Assembly (NCBI GenBank): GCA_001689495.1
Contig: LUJS01000042.1
Span: 8,303 to 72,302, forward strand
Length of the DNA stretch: 64,000 nt
Direction of reading: 5' to 3'
Origin: Bacteroidales bacterium M8
GTDB taxonomy: Bacteria > Bacteroidota > Bacteroidia > Bacteroidales > Muribaculaceae
This document shows positions 54,859 through 63,824 of the stretch, one piece after another; within the stretch, counting starts at the first letter, position 1, and each line of letters starts with the position of its first letter. Both the position numbers and the translations under genes were made by a program. The notes beneath the pieces are model-generated. The model searched no databases, was not told the DNA's origin, and was given only the letters and a program-made list of their open reading frames with translations.

Positions 54859-57024
54859 ATGAAATCAATCATCACAGCCGCTGCCGTCGCGGCGGCCATG
54901 TCAATCCCACAGGCCATGCACGCACAGACAGCCGAGAGGGCAAACCCATTCACGGTGCCCTACACGACACCCTACGAGATTCCGCCCTTCGGCGAGATCA
55001 CCTATGACGACTATCTCCCCGCTCTGCGCAGGGGCATAGTCGAGCAGCGTTCCGAGATTCAGGCCATCGCCTCGAACCCCCAGACGCCCACGTTCGACAA
55101 CACCATACTGGCAATGGAGAAGTCGGGCGAGCTGGTGGACAAGGTGATGCTGGTGTTCGCCTCGCTCGACGAGACCGACAACACCCCCGAGATGCAGAAG
55201 ATCTCGGAGGTGGCATATCCCATGTATTCCGAGGCATCGGACGAGATCTCGATGAACGCCAAGCTCTTCGGCCGCATCAAGTATCTCTATGACCGCCGCA
55301 ACGATCTGGGCCTCGACAAGGCACAGGTGCGCGCCGTCGAGGCCGCCTACAAGAGCTTCAGCCGCAACGGCGCCCTGCTCGACGATGCCGGCAAGGAGAA
55401 GCTCAAGGCCGTCAACAAGCGCCTCACCGACCTCTATCTCAAGTTCAACAAGAACCTGCTCGCAGCCACCAACGCCTGCGAGATCGTAGTCGACAACGAG
55501 GCCGACCTCGCCGGCATCCCCGCCGGCATCGTGGCCACTGCCGCCACCGAGGCCAAGAGCCGCGGCAAGGAGGGCAAGTGGGTGTTCACCCTCCACGCCC
55601 CCAGCCGCCTGCCCGTGCTCAAGTATGCCGACAGCCGCGACCTGCGCCGCCGCATGTACGAGTCGTACATGTCGCTTGCCTCGAAGGCTCCCTATGACAA
55701 CCGTCCCGTCATCGCCGACATCGTGCGCGCCCGCGCCGAGAAGGCCGCCCTGCTCGGATTCAAGGACTATGCGTCATACATGACCGACAACGTCATGGCC
55801 AAGACCCCCGAGGCCGCCACGGACCTGCTGATGCAGATCTGGGAGCCCGCCACGGCCCGCGTCAAGGAAGAGGTGGCCGAGATGCAGACCCTCGCCGACG
55901 CCTCGGGCGCAGGCATCACCATAGCCCCCTACGACTACTATTATTATGCCGAGAAGGTAAGGGCCAAGAAGTTCGACCTCGACGAGAACGAGGTTAGCGC
56001 ATACTTCTCGCTCGACAACGTGCGCAAGGGCATCTTCACCCTCGCCGAGAAACTCTATGGCGTCAAGTTCACCGAGATGCCCGAAGCACCCAAGTACAAC
56101 CCCGAGGTCACCGTCTATGACGTCACCGACATCAACAGCGGCGAGCACATCGCAGTGTTCATGACTGACTACTTCCCCCGCGCCTCCAAGCGTCAGGGTG
56201 CATGGATGAGCGAGTTCAAGGGCTCGTATGTCGACCCCAACGGCAAGGTGGGCCGCCCCATCATCTATAACGTGGGCAACTTCACCCGCCCCACCGCCGA
56301 CACCCCCGCGTTGCTCACCGTCGACGAGGTGCAGACCATGTTCCACGAGTTCGGCCACGGCCTGCACGGCATGCTGTCGCGCGCCAAGCTGCGCTCGCAG
56401 AGCGGCACCAACGTAGACCGCGACTTTGTCGAGCTCCCCTCGCAGATCAACGAGCACTGGGCACTCGAGCCCGAGCTGCTCAAGGACTATGCCTTCCACT
56501 ACAAGACCGGCGAGGTGATACCCGCCGAGCTCGTCAACAAGCTGCAGGCCGCCTCGACCCACAATCAGGGCTTCATGACCACCGAGCTTGCCGGCGCCGC
56601 CCTGCTTGACCTCGCATGGGGCGCCCTCAACCCCGCCGCCGGCGACAAGGTTGACGTGGACGCATTCGAGGCTCAGGTGGCCTCCAAGCTCAACATGCCC
56701 TCGCAGGTGGCATACCGCTATCGCTCGCCCTACTTCAAGCACATCTTCGGCAGCGACGGCTATGCATCGGGCTACTACACCTATCTCTGGGCCGAGGTGC
56801 TCGACACCGACGGCTTCGAGCTGTTTGCCGAGAAGGGCATCTTCGACCCCGAGACCGCCAAGTCGTTCCGCGAGAACATCCTCGAGATGGGTGGCAGCGA
56901 GGACCCGATGGAACTCTTCGTCAAGTTCCGCGGCCACAAGCCCTCGGTCAACGCACTGCTGCGCCACCGCGGACTGCTGCACGAGAGCACCGACGCCAAC
57001 CTCGACGCCCCCGGCGGCAAATGA
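54859..57024 (+). CDS. M3 family peptidyl-dipeptidase (Dcp-like)
   Basis: A 721-residue exported zinc peptidase. The start at 54859 gives a clear signal peptide (MKSIITAAAVAAAMSIPQAM, cut after HAQ); an in-frame upstream ATG at 54823 overlaps the previous stop. The HEFGHGLHG motif at 496-504 with the downstream Glu completes the M3 active site, and GTNVDRDFVELPSQ follows. It cleaves short peptides, removing dipeptides from the C terminus in the family's usual reaction. A terminator follows. Confidence 0.94.
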   Translation: MKSIITAAAVAAAMSIPQAMHAQTAERANPFTVPYTTPYEIPPFGEITYDDYLPALRRGIVEQRSEIQAIASNPQTPTFDNTILAMEKSGELVDKVMLVFASLDETDNTPEMQKISEVAYPMYSEASDEISMNAKLFGRIKYLYDRRNDLGLDKAQVRAVEAAYKSFSRNGALLDDAGKEKLKAVNKRLTDLYLKFNKNLLAATNACEIVVDNEADLAGIPAGIVATAATEAKSRGKEGKWVFTLHAPSRLPVLKYADSRDLRRRMYESYMSLASKAPYDNRPVIADIVRARAEKAALLGFKDYASYMTDNVMAKTPEAATDLLMQIWEPATARVKEEVAEMQTLADASGAGITIAPYDYYYYAEKVRAKKFDLDENEVSAYFSLDNVRKGIFTLAEKLYGVKFTEMPEAPKYNPEVTVYDVTDINSGEHIAVFMTDYFPRASKRQGAWMSEFKGSYVDPNGKVGRPIIYNVGNFTRPTADTPALLTVDEVQTMFHEFGHGLHGMLSRAKLRSQSGTNVDRDFVELPSQINEHWALEPELLKDYAFHYKTGEVIPAELVNKLQAASTHNQGFMTTELAGAALLDLAWGALNPAAGDKVDVDAFEAQVASKLNMPSQVAYRYRSPYFKHIFGSDGYASGYYTYLWAEVLDTDGFELFAEKGIFDPETAKSFRENILEMGGSEDPMELFVKFRGHKPSVNALLRHRGLLHESTDANLDAPGGK

Positions 57025-57062
57025 CATAGGTTTCTGTCGTCGCTAAGACATAGCATCAACAG

Positions 57063-57100
57063 TGCGGACCGGCAACATCACTGCCGGTCCGCATTTTTTT
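57063..57100 (+). terminator. Intrinsic terminator after the M3 peptidase
   Basis: TGCGGACCGGCA (57063-57074) pairs with TGCCGGTCCGCA (57082-57093), then seven T. Confidence 0.93.
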
Positions 57101-57178
57101 GTTTGACAGGTCGGGGCAAACATTAGGCCCCGCCGGATGTTTAGATAATAAATGTAACCTGCTTAACGACTTTGCGAT

Positions 57179-57682
57179 ATGTTTGACAACAAGATTTATT
57201 TTGACTGGAGTCCGACGGTGATCGTCATCAGCGTCTGTGTCTTCCTGCTGCTGGCCGGCACCATCGGCGTGGTGCTACACCGCCTGTTTTCCGACAAGCC
57301 CGTCAGGCTCGTGTCGTGGAACGGCCTCGCGGCTCTGATATGCATCGCCGTGACCGTGGCCCTCGTCGTGGGGATACCCGTGTCATTCTCGTATGGCCCC
57401 GGCGGACTGCGCATCAACGCCATACTCTCCACCACCACCATCCCGCGTGCCGACATAGAGTCTGTCAGGGTCATCGACTTCAAGGACCTCGGCAGCGTGT
57501 CGAGAATCAACGGCAGCGGCGGGGCTGGCGGCTATTACGGCAAGTTCCACAGCTCGGTCATCGGCGACTACAAATCGTACGTCTCCAACCTCTCAGACCC
57601 CCTGCTCGCCGTCACCACCCCCGACGGCATCTACGTCATCAACGCCAAAAACGCCCCCACCATAGCCCACGCCCTGCAGTGA
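57179..57682 (+). CDS. Hypothetical membrane protein with PH-like domain
   Basis: The 167-residue product has two N-terminal membrane segments (about 12-35 and 48-68), then a soluble part with GGLRINAILSTTTIPRADIES and PLLAVTTPDGIYVINAK, resembling bacterial PH-domain membrane proteins. The gene begins 78 nt after the M3 terminator. It ends near a REP unit. Function unknown. Confidence 0.75.
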   Translation: MFDNKIYFDWSPTVIVISVCVFLLLAGTIGVVLHRLFSDKPVRLVSWNGLAALICIAVTVALVVGIPVSFSYGPGGLRINAILSTTTIPRADIESVRVIDFKDLGSVSRINGSGGAGGYYGKFHSSVIGDYKSYVSNLSDPLLAVTTPDGIYVINAKNAPTIAHALQ

Positions 57683-57695
57683 GGTGGAGTGTTTC

Positions 57696-57746
57696 GGCCC
57701 CGCCTTGTGCGGGGCTATTTTCCCGAGCCCCGCGCAGGGCGGGGCG
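57696..57746. repeat. REP unit pair between convergent genes
   Basis: GGCCCCGCCTTGTGCGGGGC followed by GCCCCGCGCAGGGCGGGGC, matching units in blocks A and B. Both are stem-forming and sit between the convergent PH-protein and HTH genes. Confidence 0.75.
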
Positions 57747-57755
57747 GTGTTATTG

Positions 57756-58070
57756 TCATTTTTGTTTCCTCCTCACGTGTTTGGGTATCAGTTTGTTGAT
57801 TTCTCTTAGGGCGAGGGGATGCATCGGGAGTTCGGGCAGCAGGTCGGCCACGCGACGCTCCATGCCCAGCGTGCGCAACAGCGATATGAAGTTGCCCAGC
57901 GTCATGTTGGGCTTGACCCCCTGTTCGAAGTGGCTGATGGTGGCGAGGCCGACACCCGATTGCTCGGCCATCTCCTTCTGGCTCATGCGGGCGGCAAGAC
58001 GGTATGACTTGAGCCGCTCGGACAGGAGCAGCAGCAACTGGTGGTTGGTGATGTAGTCGGGATTTGCCAT
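57756..58070 (-). CDS. HTH regulator, HipB-like, without partner
   Basis: The 104-residue protein has a Cro/C1-type helix-turn-helix (RLAARMSQKEMAEQSGVGLATI region, about 25-50) and a short C-terminal tail (LIPKHVRRKQK). It resembles HipB-like antitoxins. A HipA-type kinase would be expected downstream (below 57756), but only a REP unit and a convergent gene are there. A perfect inverted repeat flanks its promoter (58078-58132). It may be a leftover antitoxin or a stand-alone regulator. Confidence 0.82.
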   Translation of the reverse strand: MANPDYITNHQLLLLLSERLKSYRLAARMSQKEMAEQSGVGLATISHFEQGVKPNMTLGNFISLLRTLGMERRVADLLPELPMHPLALREINKLIPKHVRRKQK

Positions 58071-58077
58071 ATCAATA

Positions 58078-58132
58078 AGTCATATATTACCATTTTACCC
58101 GCAAATATAATGAAAAATATCCATATATGACT
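58078..58132 (-). promoter_or_regulatory. Promoter with flanking 10-bp inverted repeat
   Basis: AGTCATATAT (58078-58087) is inverted at 58123-58132. The -7 box TATATTTG lies between them on the minus strand (58109-58102). This is an operator arrangement like that of blaI and fits autoregulation by the HTH protein. Confidence 0.7.
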
Positions 58133-58300
58133 ATATGACCGGTCAAAAAATCCTCCTCTCCCTGCTGGTTGACAGTTCGACTCTGCGGTGGGGCGGGGGA
58201 GGGTGATGGTATTTTTTTCGACCCTGATGTGCGTCGGGGCCGATTTTTTTTATTAAATTTGTGATTGTAACGTGGCCGATTGTGGCCCTAAAGTTTGAAT

Positions 58301-59194
58301 ATGAAGTTTAAATATCTGATATTTAGCCTTTTCGCTCTGTTGTCCCTTGCCGCAAGAGGTCAGGAACAGGCCCAGACATATTTTCAGTATCCCATCGTGC
58401 CCGACTCGATAACGTCGTTCAATGGCCGCTGTGACTATCTCGCCGAACATTTTTTTGATTTCTGCGATCTGACCAAGGCGTTCTCCAACCGTGCCAAGAT
58501 GCGTCAGGAGCTCAACGTCTACCTGACCATCATAGCCAATGCCGACATCAAGGTGGCCGACGCCAACGTGCGCAATCTGATGAAGAAGCTCGAGAAGCAG
58601 CCCAAGGACCAGCTGATGGTGGCCGAGGTGGCCGAGCAGAGGCTCTATGGTGACTCGGCCGAGTTCTGGATCGACCAGCTCTATCTGCCGTTCGCCGAGT
58701 CCGTGTCGGCCAACAAGCGCGTCGACAAGGCCGAGAAGGCCCGCTTCGCGCATCAGGCCGGCCAGCTCAGGAACTCGCTCGTGGGCAAGCCGATGGCCGA
58801 GGTCGAGTTCACCCGCCCCGACGGCACCAAGGGGCGTCTGGCGCCCGACTCGACCGAGGTGACGGTGGTATTCTTCAATGATCCCGACTGCTCGGACTGC
58901 AACATGGCGCGCCTGAGGCTCAGTGCCGACATCTCGACCGGCGAGCTGATACGCGAGGGCAAGCTCAAGGTGGTTGCCATATCCCTGTCCGAGCCTGACG
59001 ACGCTTGGCGCGAGTTTGCCACCTCGATGCCCGCCGAGTGGACCGTCGGTGCCGCTCCCGACGCCGATCTGGTCTACGACCTCAGGCTGGGCACCCCCGA
59101 CTTCTATGTCCTCGGGCGCAACAACCGCATACGCTTCAAGCATATAGACATCAATCAGTTGCTCGACATCTCGCGCCAGCTCAAAAAAAGATAA
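58301..59194 (+). CDS. DUF5106-like thioredoxin-fold protein
   Basis: A 297-residue exported protein with a signal peptide (1-20). The helical N-terminal half (about 25-160) matches DUF5106, and a thioredoxin-like C-terminal domain has the CxxC motif in FFNDPDCSDC (near 194-197). It would act in the periplasm, perhaps in thiol chemistry. The ATG at 58301 is preferred over a TTG at 58295. DoxX follows after 12 nt. Confidence 0.82.
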   Translation: MKFKYLIFSLFALLSLAARGQEQAQTYFQYPIVPDSITSFNGRCDYLAEHFFDFCDLTKAFSNRAKMRQELNVYLTIIANADIKVADANVRNLMKKLEKQPKDQLMVAEVAEQRLYGDSAEFWIDQLYLPFAESVSANKRVDKAEKARFAHQAGQLRNSLVGKPMAEVEFTRPDGTKGRLAPDSTEVTVVFFNDPDCSDCNMARLRLSADISTGELIREGKLKVVAISLSEPDDAWREFATSMPAEWTVGAAPDADLVYDLRLGTPDFYVLGRNNRIRFKHIDINQLLDISRQLKKR

Positions 59195-59206
59195 GGAGGA
59201 CACGAC

Positions 59207-59710
59207 ATGCTATACTCACCCATCGTCAACCTGTTTCTGCGGCTCACGGGCTACACCTACACCAACCTCGGTCGCCTCTTCATGCGCCTGTTTGTCGGCA
59301 TCATGCTGCTGCAGTTCGGCATAAGGCATTTGGTCAACTTCGACCTGCTGTCCGATACGTTTCCCGCCGTGTTCTCCATGTCGTCAACTACCTCGCTGGT
59401 GCTGATGATAATCATCGAGACGGTGTGCTCGCTGCTCATCATGGTCGGTTTCCTGACACGCCTCTCGACCATACCTCCCATCATCGCCATGTGCTGTGCC
59501 GAGTATTACATACTGCACGACATGGTGCCCAACCTGCCCGTCTACGGATTGGACAGCACCGACCCCGGCTATCTCCCCATCATGTTCATCGGCATCTATA
59601 TATGGATGCTCATAGCCGGCCCGGGCAAGATCTCGCTCGACTATTTCATATCGCTCTACATCATCAACGCCCGCGACAAGGACGAGGAGGATGAGCTCGA
59701 AGACGTGTGA
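59207..59710 (+). CDS. DoxX family membrane protein
   Basis: A 167-residue inner-membrane protein with four hydrophobic segments (LGRLFMRLFVGIMLLQFGIRH; TSLVLMIIIETVCSLLIMVG; STIPPIIAMCCAEYY; LPIMFIGIYIWMLIAG). DoxX-family members have mixed roles in redox and sulfur metabolism. Its place next to a thioredoxin-like gene suggests a redox link, but that is only context. Confidence 0.8.
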   Translation: MLYSPIVNLFLRLTGYTYTNLGRLFMRLFVGIMLLQFGIRHLVNFDLLSDTFPAVFSMSSTTSLVLMIIIETVCSLLIMVGFLTRLSTIPPIIAMCCAEYYILHDMVPNLPVYGLDSTDPGYLPIMFIGIYIWMLIAGPGKISLDYFISLYIINARDKDEEDELEDV

Positions 59711-59716
59711 CGCCCC

Positions 59717-60796
59717 ATGAGAGTAGCCGTACTGATTTCCGGAGGCGTTGACAGCGCCGTCGCCGTGCACAGGCTGGTCGAGCAGGGGCACGACCTGCAC
59801 CTGTTCTACATACGCATCGGCCTTGACGACGGCCGCGGCGACTGCTCGGCCGAGGAGGACATAGAGATGTGTCAGGTAATAGCGCGCCGCTACGGTCTGC
59901 CGTTCGACGTGGTGTCGCTGCACGAGGAGTATTGGGACAACGTCATGCAATACGCACTCGACACCGTGCGCAAGGGCTTGACGCCCAACCCCGACGTGAT
60001 GTGCAACAAGATGATAAAGTTCGGATTCTTCGAGGAGCGCTGGGGCCGCGAGTTCGACCGCACCGCCACCGGACACTATGCCACCACGCACGTCATCGAC
60101 GGCCTGACATGGCTGGGCACGGCCCCAGACCCCGTCAAGGACCAGACCGACTTTCTGTGCCGCATATCATACGACCAGCTCAGCCACCTCATGTTCCCCA
60201 TCGGCGATCTGCCCAAGGCGCGCGTGCGCGAGATTGCCGTCGAGACCGGCATGCCCAATGCCTTCAGGCGCGACAGTCAGGGCATCTGCTTTCTGGGCAA
60301 GATAAACTATAACGACTTCATACGCCGCCATCTGGGCGAGAAACCGGGGCCCATCATCGAGATAGAGACCGGACGCAAGCTGGGCGAGCACCGTGGCGTG
60401 TGGTTCCACACCATAGGCCAGCGCAAGGGGCTCGGCCTGAGCGGAGGCCCGTGGTTCGTGGTCAAGAAGAACGTGCGCGACGGCGTCATCTATGTCTCGC
60501 GCGGATATGACACCGAAAAGCAGTTCGGCCACACCCTGCACCTCGACGAGATGCACTGGCTGACGCGCGACCCGTGGCCCGGCGACTGCGACAAGGTCGA
60601 GATACAGTTCAAGAACAGACATACACCCCAGTTCCTCCCGGCCTCGCTGACCCGCGTGGCCGAGGGCGAATACGTCATAGAGAGTCCGGCCCCCGTGCAG
60701 GGGATAGCCCCGGGCCAGTTTGCAGTCATCTACACCCCCGACGCGCGCCTCTGTCTGGGCAGCGGCGTGATAACGGGACGTAACGTAATGTTGTGA
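59717..60796 (+). CDS. mnmA: tRNA 2-thiouridylase MnmA
   Basis: Adds sulfur to U34 of tRNAs for Glu, Gln and Lys, using a persulfide relay. The 359-residue product has the PP-loop ISGGVDSAVAVH, catalytic Cys96 (PNPDVMCNKMI) and Cys191 (DSQGICFLGK), and a C-terminal beta-barrel. It could draw sulfur from the SufS-like desulfurase route. The gene follows doxX by 6 nt and precedes the nuclease gene by 3 nt. Confidence 0.95.
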   Translation: MRVAVLISGGVDSAVAVHRLVEQGHDLHLFYIRIGLDDGRGDCSAEEDIEMCQVIARRYGLPFDVVSLHEEYWDNVMQYALDTVRKGLTPNPDVMCNKMIKFGFFEERWGREFDRTATGHYATTHVIDGLTWLGTAPDPVKDQTDFLCRISYDQLSHLMFPIGDLPKARVREIAVETGMPNAFRRDSQGICFLGKINYNDFIRRHLGEKPGPIIEIETGRKLGEHRGVWFHTIGQRKGLGLSGGPWFVVKKNVRDGVIYVSRGYDTEKQFGHTLHLDEMHWLTRDPWPGDCDKVEIQFKNRHTPQFLPASLTRVAEGEYVIESPAPVQGIAPGQFAVIYTPDARLCLGSGVITGRNVML

Positions 60797-60799
60797 ATC

Positions 60800-61441
60800 A
60801 TGGAAAACCATAATCTGCCCGACCCCGACGACCGCATATCGCTGCGTGTGCTCGGCATATCATACTCGCAGGTGCAGACCGGCGTGTTTGCCCTCATACT
60901 GGCCCAGACCGACGGCCCGTATCGCATACCCGTGATGATCGGGGCCGCCGAGGCTCAGGCCATCGCCATGAAGATGGAGGGTGTCACGGCCCCGCGCCCG
61001 CTGACACACGACCTGTTTCCGGGCATGTGGAAGGCATTCGGCATACGTCTGGTCGACGTGACCATATACAGGTTCGAGGACGGTGTCTTCTACTCGGAGC
61101 TCACGCTGGCCGACGCCGAGCGCACCATCACCATAGACTCGCGCACCTCTGACGCCGTGGCGCTGGCCATGCGCACCGGCGCGCCCATCTATACCACCCC
61201 CGAGGTGTTGGCCGAAACCGGATTCGAGATGGAGGAGATAGACCTGCCCGACGAGGGTGTGGCCGACCGCAGCGCCACTCGCGAGACGCGCGACGTGCCG
61301 CGCGAGGAGAATCTGACCGTAGCCGAGCTGGAGCGCATGCTGGCCGACCTGATAGAACGCGAGGACTATGAGGAGGCGTCGCGCATCTCGGCCATCATCA
61401 AGCGCAAGCGCGACGAAGACTCGGCGCAACTACCTTTCTGA
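60800..61441 (+). CDS. Bifunctional nuclease family protein (BFN, DUF151)
   Basis: The 213-residue product has the BFN domain (IPVMIGAAEAQAIAMKMEG; DSRTSDAVALAMRTGAPIY) over 1-140 and a C-terminal UVR-type motif (LADLIEREDYEEASRISAII) near 185-205. Members act as nucleases or are linked to stress control; the UVR motif suggests a partner contact like that in UvrB or ClpC. No signal peptide. Confidence 0.9.
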   Translation: MENHNLPDPDDRISLRVLGISYSQVQTGVFALILAQTDGPYRIPVMIGAAEAQAIAMKMEGVTAPRPLTHDLFPGMWKAFGIRLVDVTIYRFEDGVFYSELTLADAERTITIDSRTSDAVALAMRTGAPIYTTPEVLAETGFEMEEIDLPDEGVADRSATRETRDVPREENLTVAELERMLADLIEREDYEEASRISAIIKRKRDEDSAQLPF

Positions 61442-61460
61442 CAATACAAACCTCTCTGTT

Positions 61461-62798
61461 ATGACAAAGATTAAACCCATACAGGTGCGGCTCGCCGCAA
61501 TGAATTTCCTTGAGTTTGCCGTCTGGGGCGCATATCTGATCTCGTTGGGCAACTTTCTCGGCTCCGTAGGTCTTGCCACCAAGATCGGTCTGTTCTATGC
61601 CGTACAGGGCATCGTGTCGCTGATCATGCCCGCCATCATCGGCATCATCGCCGACCGCTGGGTGCAGGCCCAGAAGATGCTCAGCATCTGTCACGTCCTC
61701 GCGGGCGCCTTCATGGCCTCGGCTGGCATCTACGCGCTCACGGCCACGCAGGTCGAGTTCGCCCCGCTGTTCGCGCTCTACACGGCCTCGGTTGCGTTCT
61801 TCATGCCCACGATCGGTCTGGGCAACTCCGTGGCCTTCAACGGCCTCAACCGCGCCGGGCTCGACACAATCACCCACTTCCCGCCCATCCGCGTGTTCGG
61901 CACCGTCGGATTCATCTGCTCGATGCTGTTCGTTAACTTCACCCAGTTTCAGACCAACGCCTATCAGCTCATCACCTCGGCGGTGATCAGCTTCTGCCTC
62001 GCCGCCTACGCGCTGACCCTGCCGGCCTGTCCCACCAACGCATCGTCGTCGGGCACGCTGGCCGACTCGCTCGGCCTCTCGGCCTTCAAGCTCTTCAAGG
62101 TCAAGAAACTCGCCATCTTCTTCATATTCAGCATGCTGCTGGGCGTGTCGCTCCAGATCACCAACTCGTATGGCAATATCTTCATCACCTCGTTCAGCGA
62201 GATAGCCGAGTATGCCGACACTTGGGGCGCCCACAACGCCAACGCCCTCATCTCGATCTCGCAGGTCAGCGAGACCCTCTGCATACTGCTCATACCCTTC
62301 TGCCTCAAGCGATTCGGCATCAAGGGAGTCATGCTCATGGCCATGTTCGCGTGGGTGTTCAGGTTCGGCTTCTTCGGCCTCGGCAACACCGGCTCGGGCC
62401 TGTGGATGCTGATTGTGTCGTGCATAGTCTATGGCATCGCGTTCGACTTCTTCAACGTCTCTGGCGGCCTCTATGTCGACCAGCAGACCTCGCCCAAGAT
62501 ACGCTCGTCGGCACAGGGCCTGTTCATGATCATGACCAACGGCATCGGCGCCACCGTCGGCACCCTCGCCGCACAGTCCATAGTCAACCATCTGGTGTTC
62601 ACCCAGACCACCCCCGAGGCACAGCATGCCGGATGGACCACCGCGTGGTACATCTTCGCGGCCTATGCCCTCGTCGTGGCCGTGCTGTTCCTCATCATAT
62701 TCAAGGACACCAAGTCGCCCACCGCCGAGGAGGCCCGCACATATATCGAGGAGACCGATTCGGCGCCCGAGGGTGATGTCGAGGACATTAAGAAATGA
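61461..62798 (+). CDS. Nucleoside/MFS-type permease (NupG-like)
   Basis: A 445-residue inner-membrane protein with about twelve segments, matching the nucleoside:H+ symporter branch of the major facilitator superfamily (RLAAMNFLEFAVWGAYLISLG at the start; GLYVDQQTSPKIRSSAQGLF near 340). The start at 61461 is used; the longer frame runs into the upstream BFN gene. It overlaps rsmE by 4 nt. Confidence 0.9.
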   Translation: MTKIKPIQVRLAAMNFLEFAVWGAYLISLGNFLGSVGLATKIGLFYAVQGIVSLIMPAIIGIIADRWVQAQKMLSICHVLAGAFMASAGIYALTATQVEFAPLFALYTASVAFFMPTIGLGNSVAFNGLNRAGLDTITHFPPIRVFGTVGFICSMLFVNFTQFQTNAYQLITSAVISFCLAAYALTLPACPTNASSSGTLADSLGLSAFKLFKVKKLAIFFIFSMLLGVSLQITNSYGNIFITSFSEIAEYADTWGAHNANALISISQVSETLCILLIPFCLKRFGIKGVMLMAMFAWVFRFGFFGLGNTGSGLWMLIVSCIVYGIAFDFFNVSGGLYVDQQTSPKIRSSAQGLFMIMTNGIGATVGTLAAQSIVNHLVFTQTTPEAQHAGWTTAWYIFAAYALVVAVLFLIIFKDTKSPTAEEARTYIEETDSAPEGDVEDIKK

Positions 62799-63508
62799 TA
62801 CAGTTCTATTCGCCTGACATACTCGACACGCTGCGTCTTCCCGAGAGCGACTCGCGCCACGCCGTCAGGGTGCTGCGCATGACCGAGGGCGACGAGCTGC
62901 AGGTAGTCGACGGCAAGGGGCATGTCCATCAGTGCCGCCTTGTCGACGCCCATCCCAAGCATGCCGCCGTCGAGGTCATCGAGACCATAACGCAGCCTCT
63001 GCCGTGGTCCCAGCGCATAGCCGTGGCGGTGGCCCCCACCAAGCACATGGACCGCATGGAGTGGATGGTCGAGAAGATGACCGAGATAGGGGTCAACGAC
63101 ATCATACCCATACTGTGTCGCCGCAGCGAGCGCCGCGAACTCAAGTCCGAGCGCCTCGAGAAGATAGCCGTCTCGGCCATGAAGCAGTCGCTCAAGGCCG
63201 TCTGTCCCGCCGTGTGGCCGCTGACGCCGATACGCGATGTGATGGGCCTGATGCCCGACGCCCAGAGGTTCGTGGCATACTGCGACCCCTCGGTGCCGAG
63301 GCTCGATATGGCCGGAGCATACCGCCCCGGGCGCGACACGCTGATATTGATAGGCCCCGAGGGAGACTTCGATCCGGCCGAGATACGCACCGCCCTCGAC
63401 ACCGGCTTCACGCCCGTGACCCTCGGCGACAACCGCCTGCGCACCGAGACCGCCGCCATCTATGCCCTCTCGCTGACCCACGTCATAGACTCGCTGTCAG
63501 TCGATTAG
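62795..63508 (+). CDS. rsmE: 16S rRNA (uracil1498-N3)-methyltransferase RsmE
   Basis: A SPOUT methyltransferase that methylates U1498 of 16S rRNA with SAM. The 237-residue product has the PUA-like N domain (DSRHAVRVLRM) and the knotted C domain with LILIGPEGDFDPAEI and VTLGDNRLRTETA. Its ATG overlaps the permease stop (ATGA). It ends the mnmA-led run. Confidence 0.95.
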   Translation: MIQFYSPDILDTLRLPESDSRHAVRVLRMTEGDELQVVDGKGHVHQCRLVDAHPKHAAVEVIETITQPLPWSQRIAVAVAPTKHMDRMEWMVEKMTEIGVNDIIPILCRRSERRELKSERLEKIAVSAMKQSLKAVCPAVWPLTPIRDVMGLMPDAQRFVAYCDPSVPRLDMAGAYRPGRDTLILIGPEGDFDPAEIRTALDTGFTPVTLGDNRLRTETAAIYALSLTHVIDSLSVD

Positions 63509-63538
63509 TGTTTTTTAACAAAATATCTTGCGGGATTA

Positions 63539-63570
63539 TTTGGCTGTTATGCAAATAATGCCTAACTTTG
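63539..63570 (+). promoter_or_regulatory. Promoter of initiator tRNA
   Basis: TTTG at 63539-63542, exactly 20 nt, TAACTTTG at 63563-63570, about 18 nt before the tRNA. Confidence 0.85.
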
Positions 63571-63588
63571 CACCACTGAAAACAACAT

Positions 63589-63663
<75 letters not shown>

Positions 63664-63720
63664 ACAAAGCGAATCGAGATTCAAATTTCCGGTTCGCTTT
63701 TTCTTTCTCCCGCCCCGAAA

Positions 63721-63822
63721 AGTTTACTACATACAGTAAACTTTCATAAAAATCCCCGAGAGTTTACTATATGTAGTAAACTTTTGCTATATTTGCAGAA
63801 AACTTACTACATGCAGTAAACT
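63721..63822 (+). promoter_or_regulatory. Three operator-like palindromes spaced 40 bp apart
   Basis: Inverted repeats of 22 bp begin at 63721, 63761 and 63801, each of the form AGTTTACT-N6-AGTAAACT (the third is slightly degenerate at its left arm). The -7 box TATATTTG at 63788-63795 lies between the second and third. The third ends 2 nt before the ATPase ATG. This fits cooperative repression of the following gene. Confidence 0.8.
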
Positions 63823-63824
63823 CT

